Part shown: in pieces, positions 1-8,246 of the stretch | Layout: every line of letters begins with the position of its first letter | Position numbering within the stretch: position 1 is the first letter of the stretch | Assembly: GCF_002303925.1 (NCBI RefSeq) | Contig: NZ_MRCS01000027.1 | Span: forward strand, 1-64,000 | Reading direction: 5' to 3' | DNA: 64,000 nucleotides | Source: Pseudomonas sp. ACN8 | GTDB lineage: Bacteria > Pseudomonadota > Gammaproteobacteria > Pseudomonadales > Pseudomonadaceae | The notes under the pieces: generated by a model | The model's input: only the letters and a program-made list of their open reading frames with translations | Databases searched by the model: none | What the model was told of the DNA's origin: nothing | Program-made: the position numbers and the translations under genes

Positions 1-179
1 TTCTGCACAATGCAGCGATGTCGGCTAGCCGTACGAAAGCCTGGAAAGGGTATTACGAAGAACAAAGAACTCGGGGGTTCAGCACCACTCAGGCGCTAGT
101 GATGCTGGCTCGCAAGCTTGCTCGGGTGGTATTCGCCTTGCTGAAAGGGCAAAGCGAATATCAGCCAAAAGCCAGTTGA
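1..179 (+). mobile_element. IS110-type transposase, 3' end only (truncated by window edge)
   Basis: An open frame with no start inside the window runs from base 3 to a TGA at 177-179. The last ~58 residues include LHNAAMSASR, KGYYEEQRTRGFSTTQAL and MLARKLARVVFALLKG. This is the pattern of the C-terminal end of the Transposase_20 domain of IS110/IS1111-family transposases: a basic helix, then 'ALVMLARKL-R--FALLK'. The family call rests on remembered motif shape, not a search. The element's right end probably lies in 180-202, because a REP-like remnant begins at 203. IS110 elements lack classical terminal inverted repeats, so the border cannot be fixed from one side. Confidence 0.75.
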
Positions 180-202
180 GGACTTTCCCTCAACCATAGA
201 AT

Positions 203-220
203 CTCCCACAGGGGATTTGA
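203..220. repeat. REP remnant flanking the IS end
   Basis: The bases CTCCCACAGGGGATTTG at 203-219 match the outer flank of an intact REP in this window (17086-17102). The palindromic core GCGAGCAGGCTCG expected just to the left is missing and is replaced by IS sequence. This suggests the IS sits inside a REP. Confidence 0.6.
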
Positions 221-224
221 GGTG

Positions 225-947
225 CTATTGGGCCCAAGGCGCCCGGCGCGAATCGTTCAGCCCGACCAGATAGCTGTCGCCACCCAGTTGGCTCATTTGT
301 CGCCGAATCCAGCCTGCACGTCGCGCCACGTAAGCGGTCGGATGGCTCGCACTCCACACGCGAGGGTTGGGCAGCACGGCGGCCAGCAAGCTCGATTGCT
401 GACGGCTGAGGTTCCTGGCGCTCACACCAAAGTGATGCCGGGCCGCCGCTTCGGCGCCAAACACGCCGTCATCCCACTCGACACTGTTGAGGTACACCTC
501 AAGAATCCGCTGCTTGGGCCAGAGCACTTCGATCAGTCCGGTGAACCAGGCTTCAAGGCCTTTGCGCAGCCAGCTGCGGCCAGACCACAGGAACAGGTTT
601 TTCGAGACTTGCTGGCTGAGGGTGCTGGCGCCACGGATCGAGCCGCCGCGCTCGTTATGGGCAAACGCCGCCTGAATCGCGCCGATATCGAAGCCCCAGT
701 GCTCCGGGAATTTCTGGTCTTCGCCGGCAATCACCGCGACTTTCAGGTCGTCGGAGATCTCGTCCCAGGGTTTCCAGGTCCGTTGCAGGTCAATGGGTTC
801 GCCGTCAAACCAGGATTCGATCTTGCGCTCGACCATCAGCGTCGTCCCTGGCGGCGGCACCACGCGAAAGATCAGCACCAGCAATACGCTGCCACCCATG
901 AACCAGAGCACGGCCTTGGAGAAATGACGGAAATAGATACGCAGCAT
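225..947 (-). CDS. mtgA: Monofunctional biosynthetic peptidoglycan transglycosylase
   Basis: Polymerises lipid II into glycan strands on the outer face of the inner membrane (GT51 family). The 240 residues are the family's usual length. A single N-terminal membrane anchor (about residues 10-30) precedes the catalytic domain. The GT51 motifs are visible: AGEDQKFPEHWGFD with the presumed catalytic Glu76, GGSIRGASTLSQQVSKNLFL, the RKGLEAW motif, and ILEVYLNSVEW with the second acidic residue. There is no transpeptidase domain, which separates it from class A PBPs. It is transcribed toward the IS end; its stop lies only 5 bp from the REP remnant. It is divergent from the DUF423 gene. Confidence 0.95.
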   Translation of the reverse strand: MLRIYFRHFSKAVLWFMGGSVLLVLIFRVVPPPGTTLMVERKIESWFDGEPIDLQRTWKPWDEISDDLKVAVIAGEDQKFPEHWGFDIGAIQAAFAHNERGGSIRGASTLSQQVSKNLFLWSGRSWLRKGLEAWFTGLIEVLWPKQRILEVYLNSVEWDDGVFGAEAAARHHFGVSARNLSRQQSSLLAAVLPNPRVWSASHPTAYVARRAGWIRRQMSQLGGDSYLVGLNDSRRAPWAQ

Positions 948-1021
948 AGAGATGGCTTGGCCGAACCCGTTGAGCGGGCCATTATACAGACCCTTTGGAT
1001 CGAAACTGACTGGAGTTCCGC

Positions 1022-1393
1022 ATGCTGCGTGGCTTTCTGATGCTGGCCGCTTTTTTCGGCTTCACCGGTGTCGGCCTCGGGGCCTTTGCCGCCCATGGCC
1101 TGAAGAGCCGCCTGAGCGCCGAGTATCTGGCGATCTTCCATACAGGCGTCACCTATCAACTGGTGCATGCCCTGGCGTTGCTCGGCGTTGCAGCGCTGGC
1201 CACGCAAATTCCCGGTCGACTCGCCACTTGGGCCGCTGCATCGTTTGCCATCGGTATCCTGCTGTTCTCCGGTAGCCTGTATGTATTGACGCTGACGGGC
1301 ATCAGTAAGCTCGGCATCATCACCCCGTTCGGTGGCCTGGCCTTCCTGGTGGGCTGGTTTTGCCTCGGACTTGCCGCCTGGCGCCTGAGCTGA
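1022..1393 (+). CDS. DUF423 family inner-membrane protein (YgdD-like)
   Basis: A 123-residue hydrophobic protein with about four membrane segments. It has the DUF423 hallmarks: an N-terminal GAFAAHGLK motif (residues 20-28), FHTGVTYQLVHALALL (about 39-54), and a glycine-rich third segment LFSGSLYVLTLTG ending in the ITPFGGLAFLVGW motif. Its function is not established. It is divergent from mtgA across a 74-bp gap and just upstream of thiS, a placement also seen in P. aeruginosa. Confidence 0.88.
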   Translation: MLRGFLMLAAFFGFTGVGLGAFAAHGLKSRLSAEYLAIFHTGVTYQLVHALALLGVAALATQIPGRLATWAAASFAIGILLFSGSLYVLTLTGISKLGIITPFGGLAFLVGWFCLGLAAWRLS

Positions 1394-1483
1394 CTTAACG
1401 GTCCATTTCATGACGAATGGCTTGGGTCGGCCTGACTGATCGGGCTAGAATGCCAGCCCCTAAAAATGATGGCGGCATCCGGC

Positions 1484-1684
1484 ATGCGCATTCAGTTGAA
1501 CGGCGAATCCCTTGAACTGCCCGACGGTGAAACCGTTGCGGCCCTGCTGACCCGTCTGGACCTGACCGGACGCCGGGTGGCGGTCGAACTCAATCTGGAT
1601 ATCGTCCCGCGCAGTCAGCATGCAGATACCACGTTGAACGACGGCGACAACGTCGAAGTGGTGCACGCCATCGGCGGCGGCTAG
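1484..1684 (+). CDS. thiS: ThiS sulfur-carrier protein
   Basis: A ubiquitin-fold sulfur carrier for thiazole formation in thiamine biosynthesis. Its C-terminal Gly-Gly is adenylated and then thiocarboxylated, and ThiG uses the product. The 66-residue product ends in HAIGGG, the required diglycine tail. I chose the ATG at 1484, which gives MRIQLNGE and the usual family length, over the ATGs at 1466 and 1469, which add a non-conserved MMAASG extension. thiG follows 60 bp downstream on the same strand, and the two are probably cotranscribed. Confidence 0.95.
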   Translation: MRIQLNGESLELPDGETVAALLTRLDLTGRRVAVELNLDIVPRSQHADTTLNDGDNVEVVHAIGGG

Positions 1685-1744
1685 CAGCCTCGGCCCAGTG
1701 GCCACACAATTCTGCAAGTACCTCACCCCTACAGAGGATTTCCC

Positions 1745-2539
1745 ATGAGCATCGTTCGCAGCGACAAGCCTTTCGTCCTGGCCGGTCGTACTTACCAGTC
1801 GCGTTTGCTGGTCGGTACCGGCAAGTACCGTGACATGGAAGAAACCCGCCTGGCCATCGAAGCCTCGGGCGCCGAGATCGTCACCTTCGCCGTGCGCCGC
1901 ACCAACCTTGGCCAGATCGAGGGCGAGCCGAACCTGCTTGAAGTGCTATCGCCGGATCGCTACACCTTCCTGCCGAACACCGCCGGTTGCTACGACGCCA
2001 TCGAAGCTGTGCGCACCTGCCGCCTGGCCCGTGAACTGCTCGACGGCCACAACCTGGTGAAGCTGGAAGTGCTGGCTGACCAGAAAACCCTGTTCCCCAA
2101 CGTGATCGAAACCCTCAAGGCCGCCGAAACGCTGGTCAAGGAAGGCTTCGACGTGATGGTCTACACCAGTGATGACCCGATCATCGCCCGTCAATTGGCG
2201 GAAATCGGCTGTATCGCGGTGATGCCACTGGCCGGTCTGATCGGCTCCGGCCTGGGAATCTGCAACCCGTACAACCTGCAGATCATCCTCGAAGAAGCCA
2301 AGATTCCAGTATTGGTGGATGCCGGTGTCGGTACTGCTTCCGACGCCACCATCGCCATGGAACTGGGGTGTGATGCAGTGCTGATGAACTCGGCCATTGC
2401 CCACGCCCAGCAGCCGGTCATGATGGCTGAAGCCATGAAACATGCGATCGTCGCAGGCCGCCTGGCCTACCTCGCCGGCCGTATGCCGAAAAAACTCTAT
2501 GCCAGCGCCTCTTCGCCGCTGGATGGTCTGATCAAGTAA
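1745..2539 (+). CDS. thiG: Thiazole synthase
   Basis: Builds the thiazole phosphate ring from 1-deoxy-xylulose 5-phosphate, dehydroglycine and ThiS thiocarboxylate, on a TIM-barrel scaffold. The 264-residue length is typical. Visible motifs are SRLLVGTGKY near the N-terminus, VTFAVRR, the NLVKLEVL segment that carries the Schiff-base lysine, the phosphate-binding glycine run PLAGLIGSGLGI, and VLVDAGVGTASDA. A good ribosome site (AGAGGA) precedes the ATG. It lies between thiS and trmB in one transcription direction. Confidence 0.97.
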   Translation: MSIVRSDKPFVLAGRTYQSRLLVGTGKYRDMEETRLAIEASGAEIVTFAVRRTNLGQIEGEPNLLEVLSPDRYTFLPNTAGCYDAIEAVRTCRLARELLDGHNLVKLEVLADQKTLFPNVIETLKAAETLVKEGFDVMVYTSDDPIIARQLAEIGCIAVMPLAGLIGSGLGICNPYNLQIILEEAKIPVLVDAGVGTASDATIAMELGCDAVLMNSAIAHAQQPVMMAEAMKHAIVAGRLAYLAGRMPKKLYASASSPLDGLIK

Positions 2540-2548
2540 GAGCCATTG

Positions 2549-3274
2549 ATGACTGAATCGAACGACACGCCAATCCAGACGGAAGAAGGCGACGAGCGCC
2601 AACACCGCCGCATCAAGAGTTTCGTGATGCGTGCCGGGCGCATGACCGAAGGCCAGCAAAAGGGCCTGGAGCAGGGCACTCCGCTGTTCGTGCTGCCATT
2701 GGCCGACGCGCCGGTGGATTTCGACCAGGTGTTCGGTCGCTCGGCACCGCGCTCGCTGGAAATCGGTTTCGGCATGGGCCATTCGCTGCTGGAAATGGCA
2801 GCGGCCTCGCCCGAGCAGGATTTCATTGGCGTCGAAGTGCACCGTCCGGGTGTCGGCGCGCTGCTCAATGGCGTGCTGACCCAGGGTTTGACCAACCTGC
2901 GTGTCTACGATTGTGACGCCATCGAAGTGCTCAACCGTTGCGTGGCGGACAATAGCCTTGATCGCCTGATGCTGTTTTTCCCGGATCCGTGGCACAAGAG
3001 CCGTCACCACAAGCGCCGTATCGTTCAGGCGTCCTTCGCCGAGTTGGTGCGCAGCAAGTTGAAGGTTGGTGGCATTCTGCACATGGCCACCGACTGGGAA
3101 CCTTACGCCGAGTACATGCTGGAAGTGATGAGCGTCGCGCCGGGTTACCGCAACCTCGCTGAAGACGGCAAGTGCGTACCGCGCCCGGCCGAGCGGCCGA
3201 TCACCAAGTTCGAGCGCCGTGGCGAACGTCTTGGGCATGGCGTGTGGGATTTGAAGTTCGAGAAACAGTCCTAA
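2549..3274 (+). CDS. trmB: tRNA (guanine-46-N7)-methyltransferase
   Basis: A SAM-dependent enzyme that makes m7G46 in the variable loop of tRNAs. The 241-residue product has the SAM motif LEIGFGMGHSLLEMA (about 70-84), the acidic EVHRPG motif, and the signature FFPDPWHKSRHHKRR, which combines catalytic and tRNA-contacting residues. The ATG at 2549 is preferred to an in-frame TTG at 2546. It starts 10 bp after the thiG stop, so it probably shares that transcript. A REP pair follows, and the next gene is on the opposite strand. Confidence 0.95.
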   Translation: MTESNDTPIQTEEGDERQHRRIKSFVMRAGRMTEGQQKGLEQGTPLFVLPLADAPVDFDQVFGRSAPRSLEIGFGMGHSLLEMAAASPEQDFIGVEVHRPGVGALLNGVLTQGLTNLRVYDCDAIEVLNRCVADNSLDRLMLFFPDPWHKSRHHKRRIVQASFAELVRSKLKVGGILHMATDWEPYAEYMLEVMSVAPGYRNLAEDGKCVPRPAERPITKFERRGERLGHGVWDLKFEKQS

Positions 3275-3292
3275 GCCGTAATGCTGTAAAAA

Positions 3293-3384
3293 CTGTAGGA
3301 GCGAGCCTGCTCGCGATGAGGCCATGACATTCAACATCTGAGTTGACTGTCAGACCGCTATCGCGAGCAGGCTCGCTCCTACAG
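3293..3384. repeat. REP pair (REPIN), GTAGGAGCGAGC type
   Basis: Two inverted REP palindromes. CTGTAGGAGCGAGCCTGCTC begins at 3293, and its inverse ends with GAGCAGGCTCGCTCCTACAG at 3384. Each holds the GCGAGC..GCTCGC hairpin, and ~45 bp separates them. It lies between two convergent genes (trmB and the DUF3392 gene), where it may also limit read-through. Confidence 0.95.
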
Positions 3385-3407
3385 TTGTTTTGTATTCGGC
3401 AAAAAAA

Positions 3408-3731
3408 TCAGCGGCGGTCAGCGACCACGCCAATCAACACCAGCACCACCAGCAACACCGGCGCCAGGCTGTAGTTATTGAACTGGCTCAAGCCGCGCAC
3501 AACCCACGGTGTGGCGTAGATCAGTGCCGCGCCGCTGCCGATCATGCACAGCAGGGACATCAGCGGCACGCGCAACGCGCCGGCGATGCTGCCCAGGCGC
3601 TGCTCGACCCAGCCTTTGAAATCCGCACCAAACAGCACCAGCAGGCAGCCCACCAGGGCCAGGGCGATTTCCGAGAGGTTGCTGCGGCTCCAGCGAGACA
3701 CGGTGGCAAGCAGGTCGAGTACCAAATCCAT
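3408..3731 (-). CDS. DUF3392 family small membrane protein
   Basis: A 107-residue protein with three or four hydrophobic segments: LSEIALALVGCLLVLFGADF (about 19-38), LMSLLCMIGSGAALIYATPW (57-76) and VLLVVLVLIGVVADRR at the C-terminus. The WVEQRLGSIAGALRVPL block between them matches my memory of DUF3392. Role unknown. It lies 9 bp downstream of the hemW stop on the same strand, so it is probably the last gene of a metX-metW-DUF4426-rdgB-hemW-DUF3392 run. Confidence 0.75.
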   Translation of the reverse strand: MDLVLDLLATVSRWSRSNLSEIALALVGCLLVLFGADFKGWVEQRLGSIAGALRVPLMSLLCMIGSGAALIYATPWVVRGLSQFNNYSLAPVLLVVLVLIGVVADRR

Positions 3732-3740
3732 TCGATTTCC

Positions 3741-4946
3741 TTATGTCAGAAATTTCTGCAGCAAGTCGTTGAGAAAGAGTTGTCCGCGCTCGGTGGCTAC
3801 CAGACGTGACGGTTCGACCTGCAACAGGCCGCTTTGTTCGGCTTCACGGCGGCCTTGAGCAAGGCTTTCCAGCGTCATGCCGGTACGTTCCGGGTACAGC
3901 CGCGATTCGACGCCTTCAGTCAGGCGCAGCGCGTTCATCAGGAATTCGAACGGCATTTCATCATTGGTTAGCGCTTTCTCGCCAGCCTGGAAGCTCTTCG
4001 CCGGATTCAGGTAATCCTTCGGCAGGCGGGTCTTCCAGGTGCGAATGATGCGCCCGTCCGGATGGCTGAGCTTGCCGTGGGCGCCGGCGCCGATGCCGAT
4101 GAAGTCGCCAAAACTCCAGTAATTGAGGTTGTGGCGCGCCGGGCGACCGGGCAGGGCATAGGCCGAGACTTCGTATTGCACGTAACCGTGTTCGGCCAGC
4201 AGCGCTTGCCCGGCCTCCTGAATATCCCACAGCGTGTCGTCTTCGGGCAGCGTCGGCGGCTGGTTCCAGAACACGGTGTTCGGTTCCAGAGTCAGTTGAT
4301 ACCACGACAGGTGTGTCGGCTTCAGGGCGATGGCGGTGCGCAGGTCGGCCAAGGCATCGTCCAGGGACTGATTCGGCAAGCCATGCATCAAGTCCAGGTT
4401 GAAGTTATCGAACCCGGCCTGCCGCGCCATGCCGGCGGCACGTACGGCTTCGTCACCATTGTGGATGCGGCCCAGGGCCTCGAGCTTTTCTTGCTGGAAG
4501 CTCTGGATGCCGATCGACAGGCGATTGATCCCCAGTTTCCGGTATGCCACGAACTTGTCTTGCTCGAACGTCCCCGGATTGGCTTCCAAGGTGATTTCGA
4601 TGTCGCTGGCAAACGGAATGCGCTGTTCGACGCCTTTGAGCAAGCGACCCAGCGAATCAGCGCTGAACAGGCTTGGCGTGCCGCCGCCAAAGAAAATCGA
4701 GCTCAGCTCACGACCATAAACGGCGTGCAGGTCCTGATCGAGATCGGCCAGCAATGCGTCGACGTACTCTTCTTCAGGCAGCACGGGGCTGGCAGTGTGA
4801 GAATTGAAGTCGCAATAAGGGCATTTGCGCACGCACCACGGGATGTGGATATACAGCGCCAGCGGCGGCAGCACGGGCAGGGCCGCCCGAGGCGATTGAG
4901 CATCGCCGCCGAAGATCAGCGGCGACGCGGATGATTCACGGGTCAT
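3741..4946 (-). CDS. hemW: Radical SAM heme chaperone HemW (CPO-like)
   Basis: A 401-residue radical SAM protein of the HemN/HemW family, thought to insert heme into target proteins and not to be an oxygen-independent coproporphyrinogen oxidase. The cluster motif CVRKCPYCDFNSH supplies the CxxxCxxC cysteines for a [4Fe-4S] cluster. FFGGGTPSLF and LNYWSFGDFIGIGAGAHGK are further family motifs. The ATG at 4946 overlaps the rdgB stop in an ATGA arrangement, which implies translational coupling. This decides against an upstream in-frame start that would add ~31 unsupported residues. Confidence 0.93.
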   Translation of the reverse strand: MTRESSASPLIFGGDAQSPRAALPVLPPLALYIHIPWCVRKCPYCDFNSHTASPVLPEEEYVDALLADLDQDLHAVYGRELSSIFFGGGTPSLFSADSLGRLLKGVEQRIPFASDIEITLEANPGTFEQDKFVAYRKLGINRLSIGIQSFQQEKLEALGRIHNGDEAVRAAGMARQAGFDNFNLDLMHGLPNQSLDDALADLRTAIALKPTHLSWYQLTLEPNTVFWNQPPTLPEDDTLWDIQEAGQALLAEHGYVQYEVSAYALPGRPARHNLNYWSFGDFIGIGAGAHGKLSHPDGRIIRTWKTRLPKDYLNPAKSFQAGEKALTNDEMPFEFLMNALRLTEGVESRLYPERTGMTLESLAQGRREAEQSGLLQVEPSRLVATERGQLFLNDLLQKFLT

Positions 4947-5539
4947 TTCAAGCCCAGACGCTGGCGCAGCAGATCCATTGCACGTGCGCGGTGGCTGATC
5001 TGGTTCTTGTCGCTCGGGCTCAGCTCGGCGCTGGAGCAATTACGCTCCGGCACCCAGAACAGCGGGTCGTAGCCAAAACCGTGCTCGCCGCTGGCCTGGG
5101 TCAGGATTCGCCCGTGCCACAAACCTTCGCAGAGGATCGGCAGTGGATCATCGGCGTGGCGCACCAGTGCCAGCACGCATACGAACTGCGCGCCGCGTTC
5201 GGCTTCAGGCACGTCTTTCAACACGTCGAGCAGCTTGGCGTTATTCGCCGCATCGCCCTTGCCATCGGCATAACGCGCCGAGTAGATGCCCGGCGCACCG
5301 CCAAGGAAATCCACCGCCAGCCCGGAATCGTCGGCCAGCGCCGGCAGGCCGGAGATGCGCGCGGCATTGCGGGCCTTGAGGATGGCGTTCTCGACGAACG
5401 ACAGGCCGGTCTCCTCGGGCTCGACGCTGCTGAACTCGCCGATCGAGCGCAGATGCACCGACTCGCCGAGCATGGCCTGGAGTTCCTTGAGTTTGCCGGC
5501 GTTATGGCTGGCCAATACGAGTTGCGTGAAGTTGATCAT
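4943..5539 (-). CDS. rdgB: dITP/XTP pyrophosphatase (non-canonical purine NTPase)
   Basis: Hydrolyses dITP, XTP and related deaminated purine nucleotides so they are not built into DNA. The 198-residue product has the family N-terminus LASHNAGKLKELQAML, then SLSFVENAILKARNAA-like and LPALADDSGLAVDFLGGAPG, and GFGYDPLFWVPE near the C-terminus. It overlaps hemW by 4 bp at one end and the DUF4426 gene by 4 bp at the other, both as ATGA junctions. Confidence 0.95.
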   Translation of the reverse strand: MINFTQLVLASHNAGKLKELQAMLGESVHLRSIGEFSSVEPEETGLSFVENAILKARNAARISGLPALADDSGLAVDFLGGAPGIYSARYADGKGDAANNAKLLDVLKDVPEAERGAQFVCVLALVRHADDPLPILCEGLWHGRILTQASGEHGFGYDPLFWVPERNCSSAELSPSDKNQISHRARAMDLLRQRLGLK

Positions 5540-5970
5540 TGGCCAGGGAAGAGCTCTTGGTTGAAATTGATGGTGTTGATCTTGTCGCCGGTCTGCACCT
5601 TGATGTCGAAGGTGCGGATTTCCTGCTGGGGTACCGGGTATTGGGCGATGTAGTAGATCGCTCCTTGCTCGGTGACCTGTTTGAAGTTCAGTGTGTAGCT
5701 TTGGCTGGTCAGGTCTTTGACGGTGCCGCTGACCTCGGCCGCCATCGGCGTGCCGGCCTTGATCACCGAAATGTTGATCACGCCCTGATCCTTGCTGCGG
5801 GTCAGTTGGGCGGCCTTGGCAACGTCCGGTAGCAAATAGGTGGAGTTGAAGGTGTTGTAGTGCACCGTTACGTCACCGAAGGTTTCCTTGCGTTCGCTCT
5901 TGATGGCGTCGGCGGCCATGGCGGTGACGCTCAGGCAGGCAGTGAGTAGAAACAACGCTAGACGACCCAT
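5536..5970 (-). CDS. DUF4426 family exported protein
   Basis: A 144-residue protein with a clear Sec signal peptide (MGRLALFLLTACLSVTAMA, cleavage about after residue 19-20). The mature part looks like a beta-rich domain with TFGDVTVHYNTFNSTYL and the ending NTINFNQELFPGQ. The family is conserved beside metW/rdgB in pseudomonads. Its function is unknown; it is probably periplasmic. It is coupled to rdgB by a 4-bp overlap and starts 26 bp after the metW stop. Confidence 0.8.
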   Translation of the reverse strand: MGRLALFLLTACLSVTAMAADAIKSERKETFGDVTVHYNTFNSTYLLPDVAKAAQLTRSKDQGVINISVIKAGTPMAAEVSGTVKDLTSQSYTLNFKQVTEQGAIYYIAQYPVPQQEIRTFDIKVQTGDKINTINFNQELFPGQ

Positions 5971-5996
5971 GATCGTTCTCCTTGAAATAGGGTGGA

Positions 5997-6617
5997 TCAG
6001 ACTGCGACCCTGTGGTCGGCAAGTCCCGGGCTGCTGACCCGGTAGATGCCGATCTCACCTAACAGATTAGGCCATAGCTTGCTGGCCCACCCGTGCCGAT
6101 GTTGTTGATCCACGGCCAGCCGATCAATGACCTTCGCTTCACGTTCGCGACACAAGGCTTCAAAGTCGGCGAAGGTACAGAAGTGAATGTTCGGCGTGTT
6201 GTACCAGGTGTACGGCAGGAACTCGGAAACCGGCATGCGGCCCTTGCTCGCCAGGTACCAGCGGCAGCGCCAGTGACCGAAATTCGGGAAAGTGATGATG
6301 CACTGGCGACCGACGCGCAGCATTTCCTCGAGGATCCTGTCCGGGTAGTGCACCGCTTGCAGCGCCTGGGTCATGACCACGACATCGAAACTGTTGCTGG
6401 CAAAGTTGCCCAGGCCCTTGTCCAGGTCCTGTTCGATGACGTTGATGCCCTTGGCCACGCACTCGGCGATGTTGTCGGCGTCGTTTTCCAGGCCATAACC
6501 GGTGACTTGCTTGTTGTCGCGCAGCCAGGTCAGCAGTTCGCCATCGCCGCACCCGAGGTCGAGCACGCGGCTGCCGGCGGGGATCCATTCCTGGATGATT
6601 TCCAGATCAGCTCTCAT
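5997..6617 (-). CDS. metW: MetW methyltransferase-like partner of MetX
   Basis: A 206-residue class I SAM-methyltransferase fold protein. It has SRVLDLGCGDGELL (motif I), FDVVVMTQALQ, and the conserved FPNFGHWRCRWYL and LPYTWYNTPNIHF segments that mark MetW. In Pseudomonas, MetW is needed with MetX for methionine synthesis by the acyl-homoserine route. Start to metX stop is 7 bp, so the two are cotranscribed. Confidence 0.93.
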   Translation of the reverse strand: MRADLEIIQEWIPAGSRVLDLGCGDGELLTWLRDNKQVTGYGLENDADNIAECVAKGINVIEQDLDKGLGNFASNSFDVVVMTQALQAVHYPDRILEEMLRVGRQCIITFPNFGHWRCRWYLASKGRMPVSEFLPYTWYNTPNIHFCTFADFEALCREREAKVIDRLAVDQQHRHGWASKLWPNLLGEIGIYRVSSPGLADHRVAV

Positions 6618-6624
6618 GGCTTTC

Positions 6625-7764
6625 TCACAACGTAATGCGGTTCATGTAATTGCCGAATGCCTGCAGGTAGCGCGGGATCGGAATCAGGAAGGCGTCGTGG
6701 CCTTGCGGGGCGTCGATCTCGAGGTAGCAGACGTCCTTGCGTGCGGCCATCAGTGCGTCCACCAGTTCCCGCGAGCGGGCCGGGGAGAAGCGCCAGTCGG
6801 TGGTGAACGACATTACGCAGAACTTGGCTTTTGCACCTTCAAAGGTTTTTGCCAGGTTATCGTCGAAGTTCGCTGCCGGATCGAAGTAGTCGAGCGCTTT
6901 GGTCATCAACAGGTACGTGTTGGCATCGAAGCGCCCGGAGAACTCTTCGCCCTGATAGCGCAGGTAGCTTTCCACCTGGAATTCGACGCTGTGGAAGTCG
7001 TAGTTGAGCTTCTCGCTCTTGAGCCCGCGGCCGAATTTTTCGCCCATGGAATCGTCGGACAGGTAGGTGATGTGCCCGACCATCCGCGCCAGCATCAGGC
7101 CGCGCTTGGGAATCACGTTGTGTTCCTGGAACGAACCACCGTGGAATTCCGGGTCGGTGAGGATCGCCTGGCGCGCCACTTCGTTGAACGCGATGTTCTG
7201 TGCCGACAGCTTGGGCGCCGAAGCGATGGCCAGGCAGTGACGAATGCGGTCGGGGTAGGTGATGCTCCATTGCATCGCCTGCATGCCGCCGAGGCTGCCG
7301 CCGATCACGGCCGCGAACCGGGCGATGCCGAGACGATCCGCCAGACGCGCCTGGCTGTGTACCCAATCCTCGACGGTCAACACCGGGAAGTCGGCGCCGA
7401 ACGGCTTGCCGGTGTCCGGGTTGATGCTGCTCGGGCCGGTGGAGCCGTTGCAGCCTCCGAGGTTGTTCAGGCTGACCACGAAGAACTTGCTGGTGTCAAT
7501 CGGCTTGCCGGGGCCGATGCAGCTGTCCCACCAACCGGGTTTGCGGTCGTCGACGCTGTGGTAGCCGGCGGCGTGGTGGTGGCCGGACAGGGCGTGGCAG
7601 ATCAGCACGGCGTTGCTCGCCGTGGCGTTGAGCGTGCCGTAGGTTTCGTAAATCAGGTCATAGGCCGGGAGCGAACGACCGCAGGCCAACGCCAGGGGTT
7701 CGCTGAAGTGCGCCACTTGCGGCGTCACCAGACCAACAGAATCGGGGGGAAAGGCAGCTGGCAT
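6625..7764 (-). CDS. metX: Homoserine O-succinyl/acetyltransferase
   Basis: An alpha/beta-hydrolase-fold acyltransferase that activates homoserine with acetyl- or succinyl-CoA, the first committed step to methionine. The 379 residues from the ATG at 7764 (MPAAFPPDS) match the family; an earlier in-frame start would add only five residues. The nucleophile elbow GGSLGGMQ, the NNLGGCNGSTGPSS loop and the C-terminal GHDAFLI (catalytic Asp-His region) are all present. Pseudomonas MetX proteins are reported to prefer succinyl-CoA, but substrate choice cannot be read with confidence here. Confidence 0.95.
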   Translation of the reverse strand: MPAAFPPDSVGLVTPQVAHFSEPLALACGRSLPAYDLIYETYGTLNATASNAVLICHALSGHHHAAGYHSVDDRKPGWWDSCIGPGKPIDTSKFFVVSLNNLGGCNGSTGPSSINPDTGKPFGADFPVLTVEDWVHSQARLADRLGIARFAAVIGGSLGGMQAMQWSITYPDRIRHCLAIASAPKLSAQNIAFNEVARQAILTDPEFHGGSFQEHNVIPKRGLMLARMVGHITYLSDDSMGEKFGRGLKSEKLNYDFHSVEFQVESYLRYQGEEFSGRFDANTYLLMTKALDYFDPAANFDDNLAKTFEGAKAKFCVMSFTTDWRFSPARSRELVDALMAARKDVCYLEIDAPQGHDAFLIPIPRYLQAFGNYMNRITL

Positions 7765-7867
7765 CGACCCTGCTCTCATTGAAATGAGGCGTAAGTCTAA
7801 AGACCGCTGGGGTTAGCGGCAAGCAAAGGCCGGGCCTGATTTCATTCAATAAGATCGAGGTGCGCCA

Positions 7868-7933
7868 TTCGCGAGCAGGCTCGCTCCCACAGGATTGATG
7901 CGGTCCATGTGGGAGCGAGCCTGCTCGCGATGA
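7868..7933. repeat. REP pair, inward-facing GTGGGAGCGAGC type
   Basis: TTCGCGAGCAGGCTCGCTCC begins at 7868, and its inverse with GTGGGAGCGAGCCTGCTCGC ends at ~7932; ~20 bp lies between them. The conserved GTGGG ends face inward, opposite to the pair at 3293-3384. It lies between metX and the DUF167 gene. Confidence 0.95.
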
Positions 7934-7945
7934 ACGATGACGCGA

Positions 7946-8242
7946 TCAGCCTGCCGGACGCACCAGATCTGGCAAGTCCGGCAGCTTCTTCGGCGAGCAG
8001 ATTCGCACCCGTTTCTGCCGGTTCAACTCGCCGCTGATCAAACTGACCTGGCTCTTGGACACGCCGAAGGCCTTGGCCAGGAACGCCATCAGATACGCGT
8101 TGGCCTTGCCCTCGACCGGCGGCGCGGTCAGGCGGATCTTCAGGCGATCGCCGTGCAGCCCGCAGAAGTCATCGCTACGGGCTGCCGGTTGCAGGTGACA
8201 TTCCAGAATCAGGTCGTCACCGTCCCAGCGAAACCATCTCAC
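7946..8242 (-). CDS. DUF167 family protein (YggU-like)
   Basis: A 98-residue protein with the DUF167 core: an amphipathic start, LECHLQPAARSDDFCG, then RLKIRLTAPPVEGKANAYL and a C-terminal VSLISGELNRQKRVRI. The family is widespread and has no agreed function. Its start lies 4 bp from the YggT stop on the same strand. It continues a proC-yggT-DUF167 run that is common in proteobacteria. Confidence 0.9.
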   Translation of the reverse strand: MRWFRWDGDDLILECHLQPAARSDDFCGLHGDRLKIRLTAPPVEGKANAYLMAFLAKAFGVSKSQVSLISGELNRQKRVRICSPKKLPDLPDLVRPAG

Positions 8243-8246
8243 CGGG

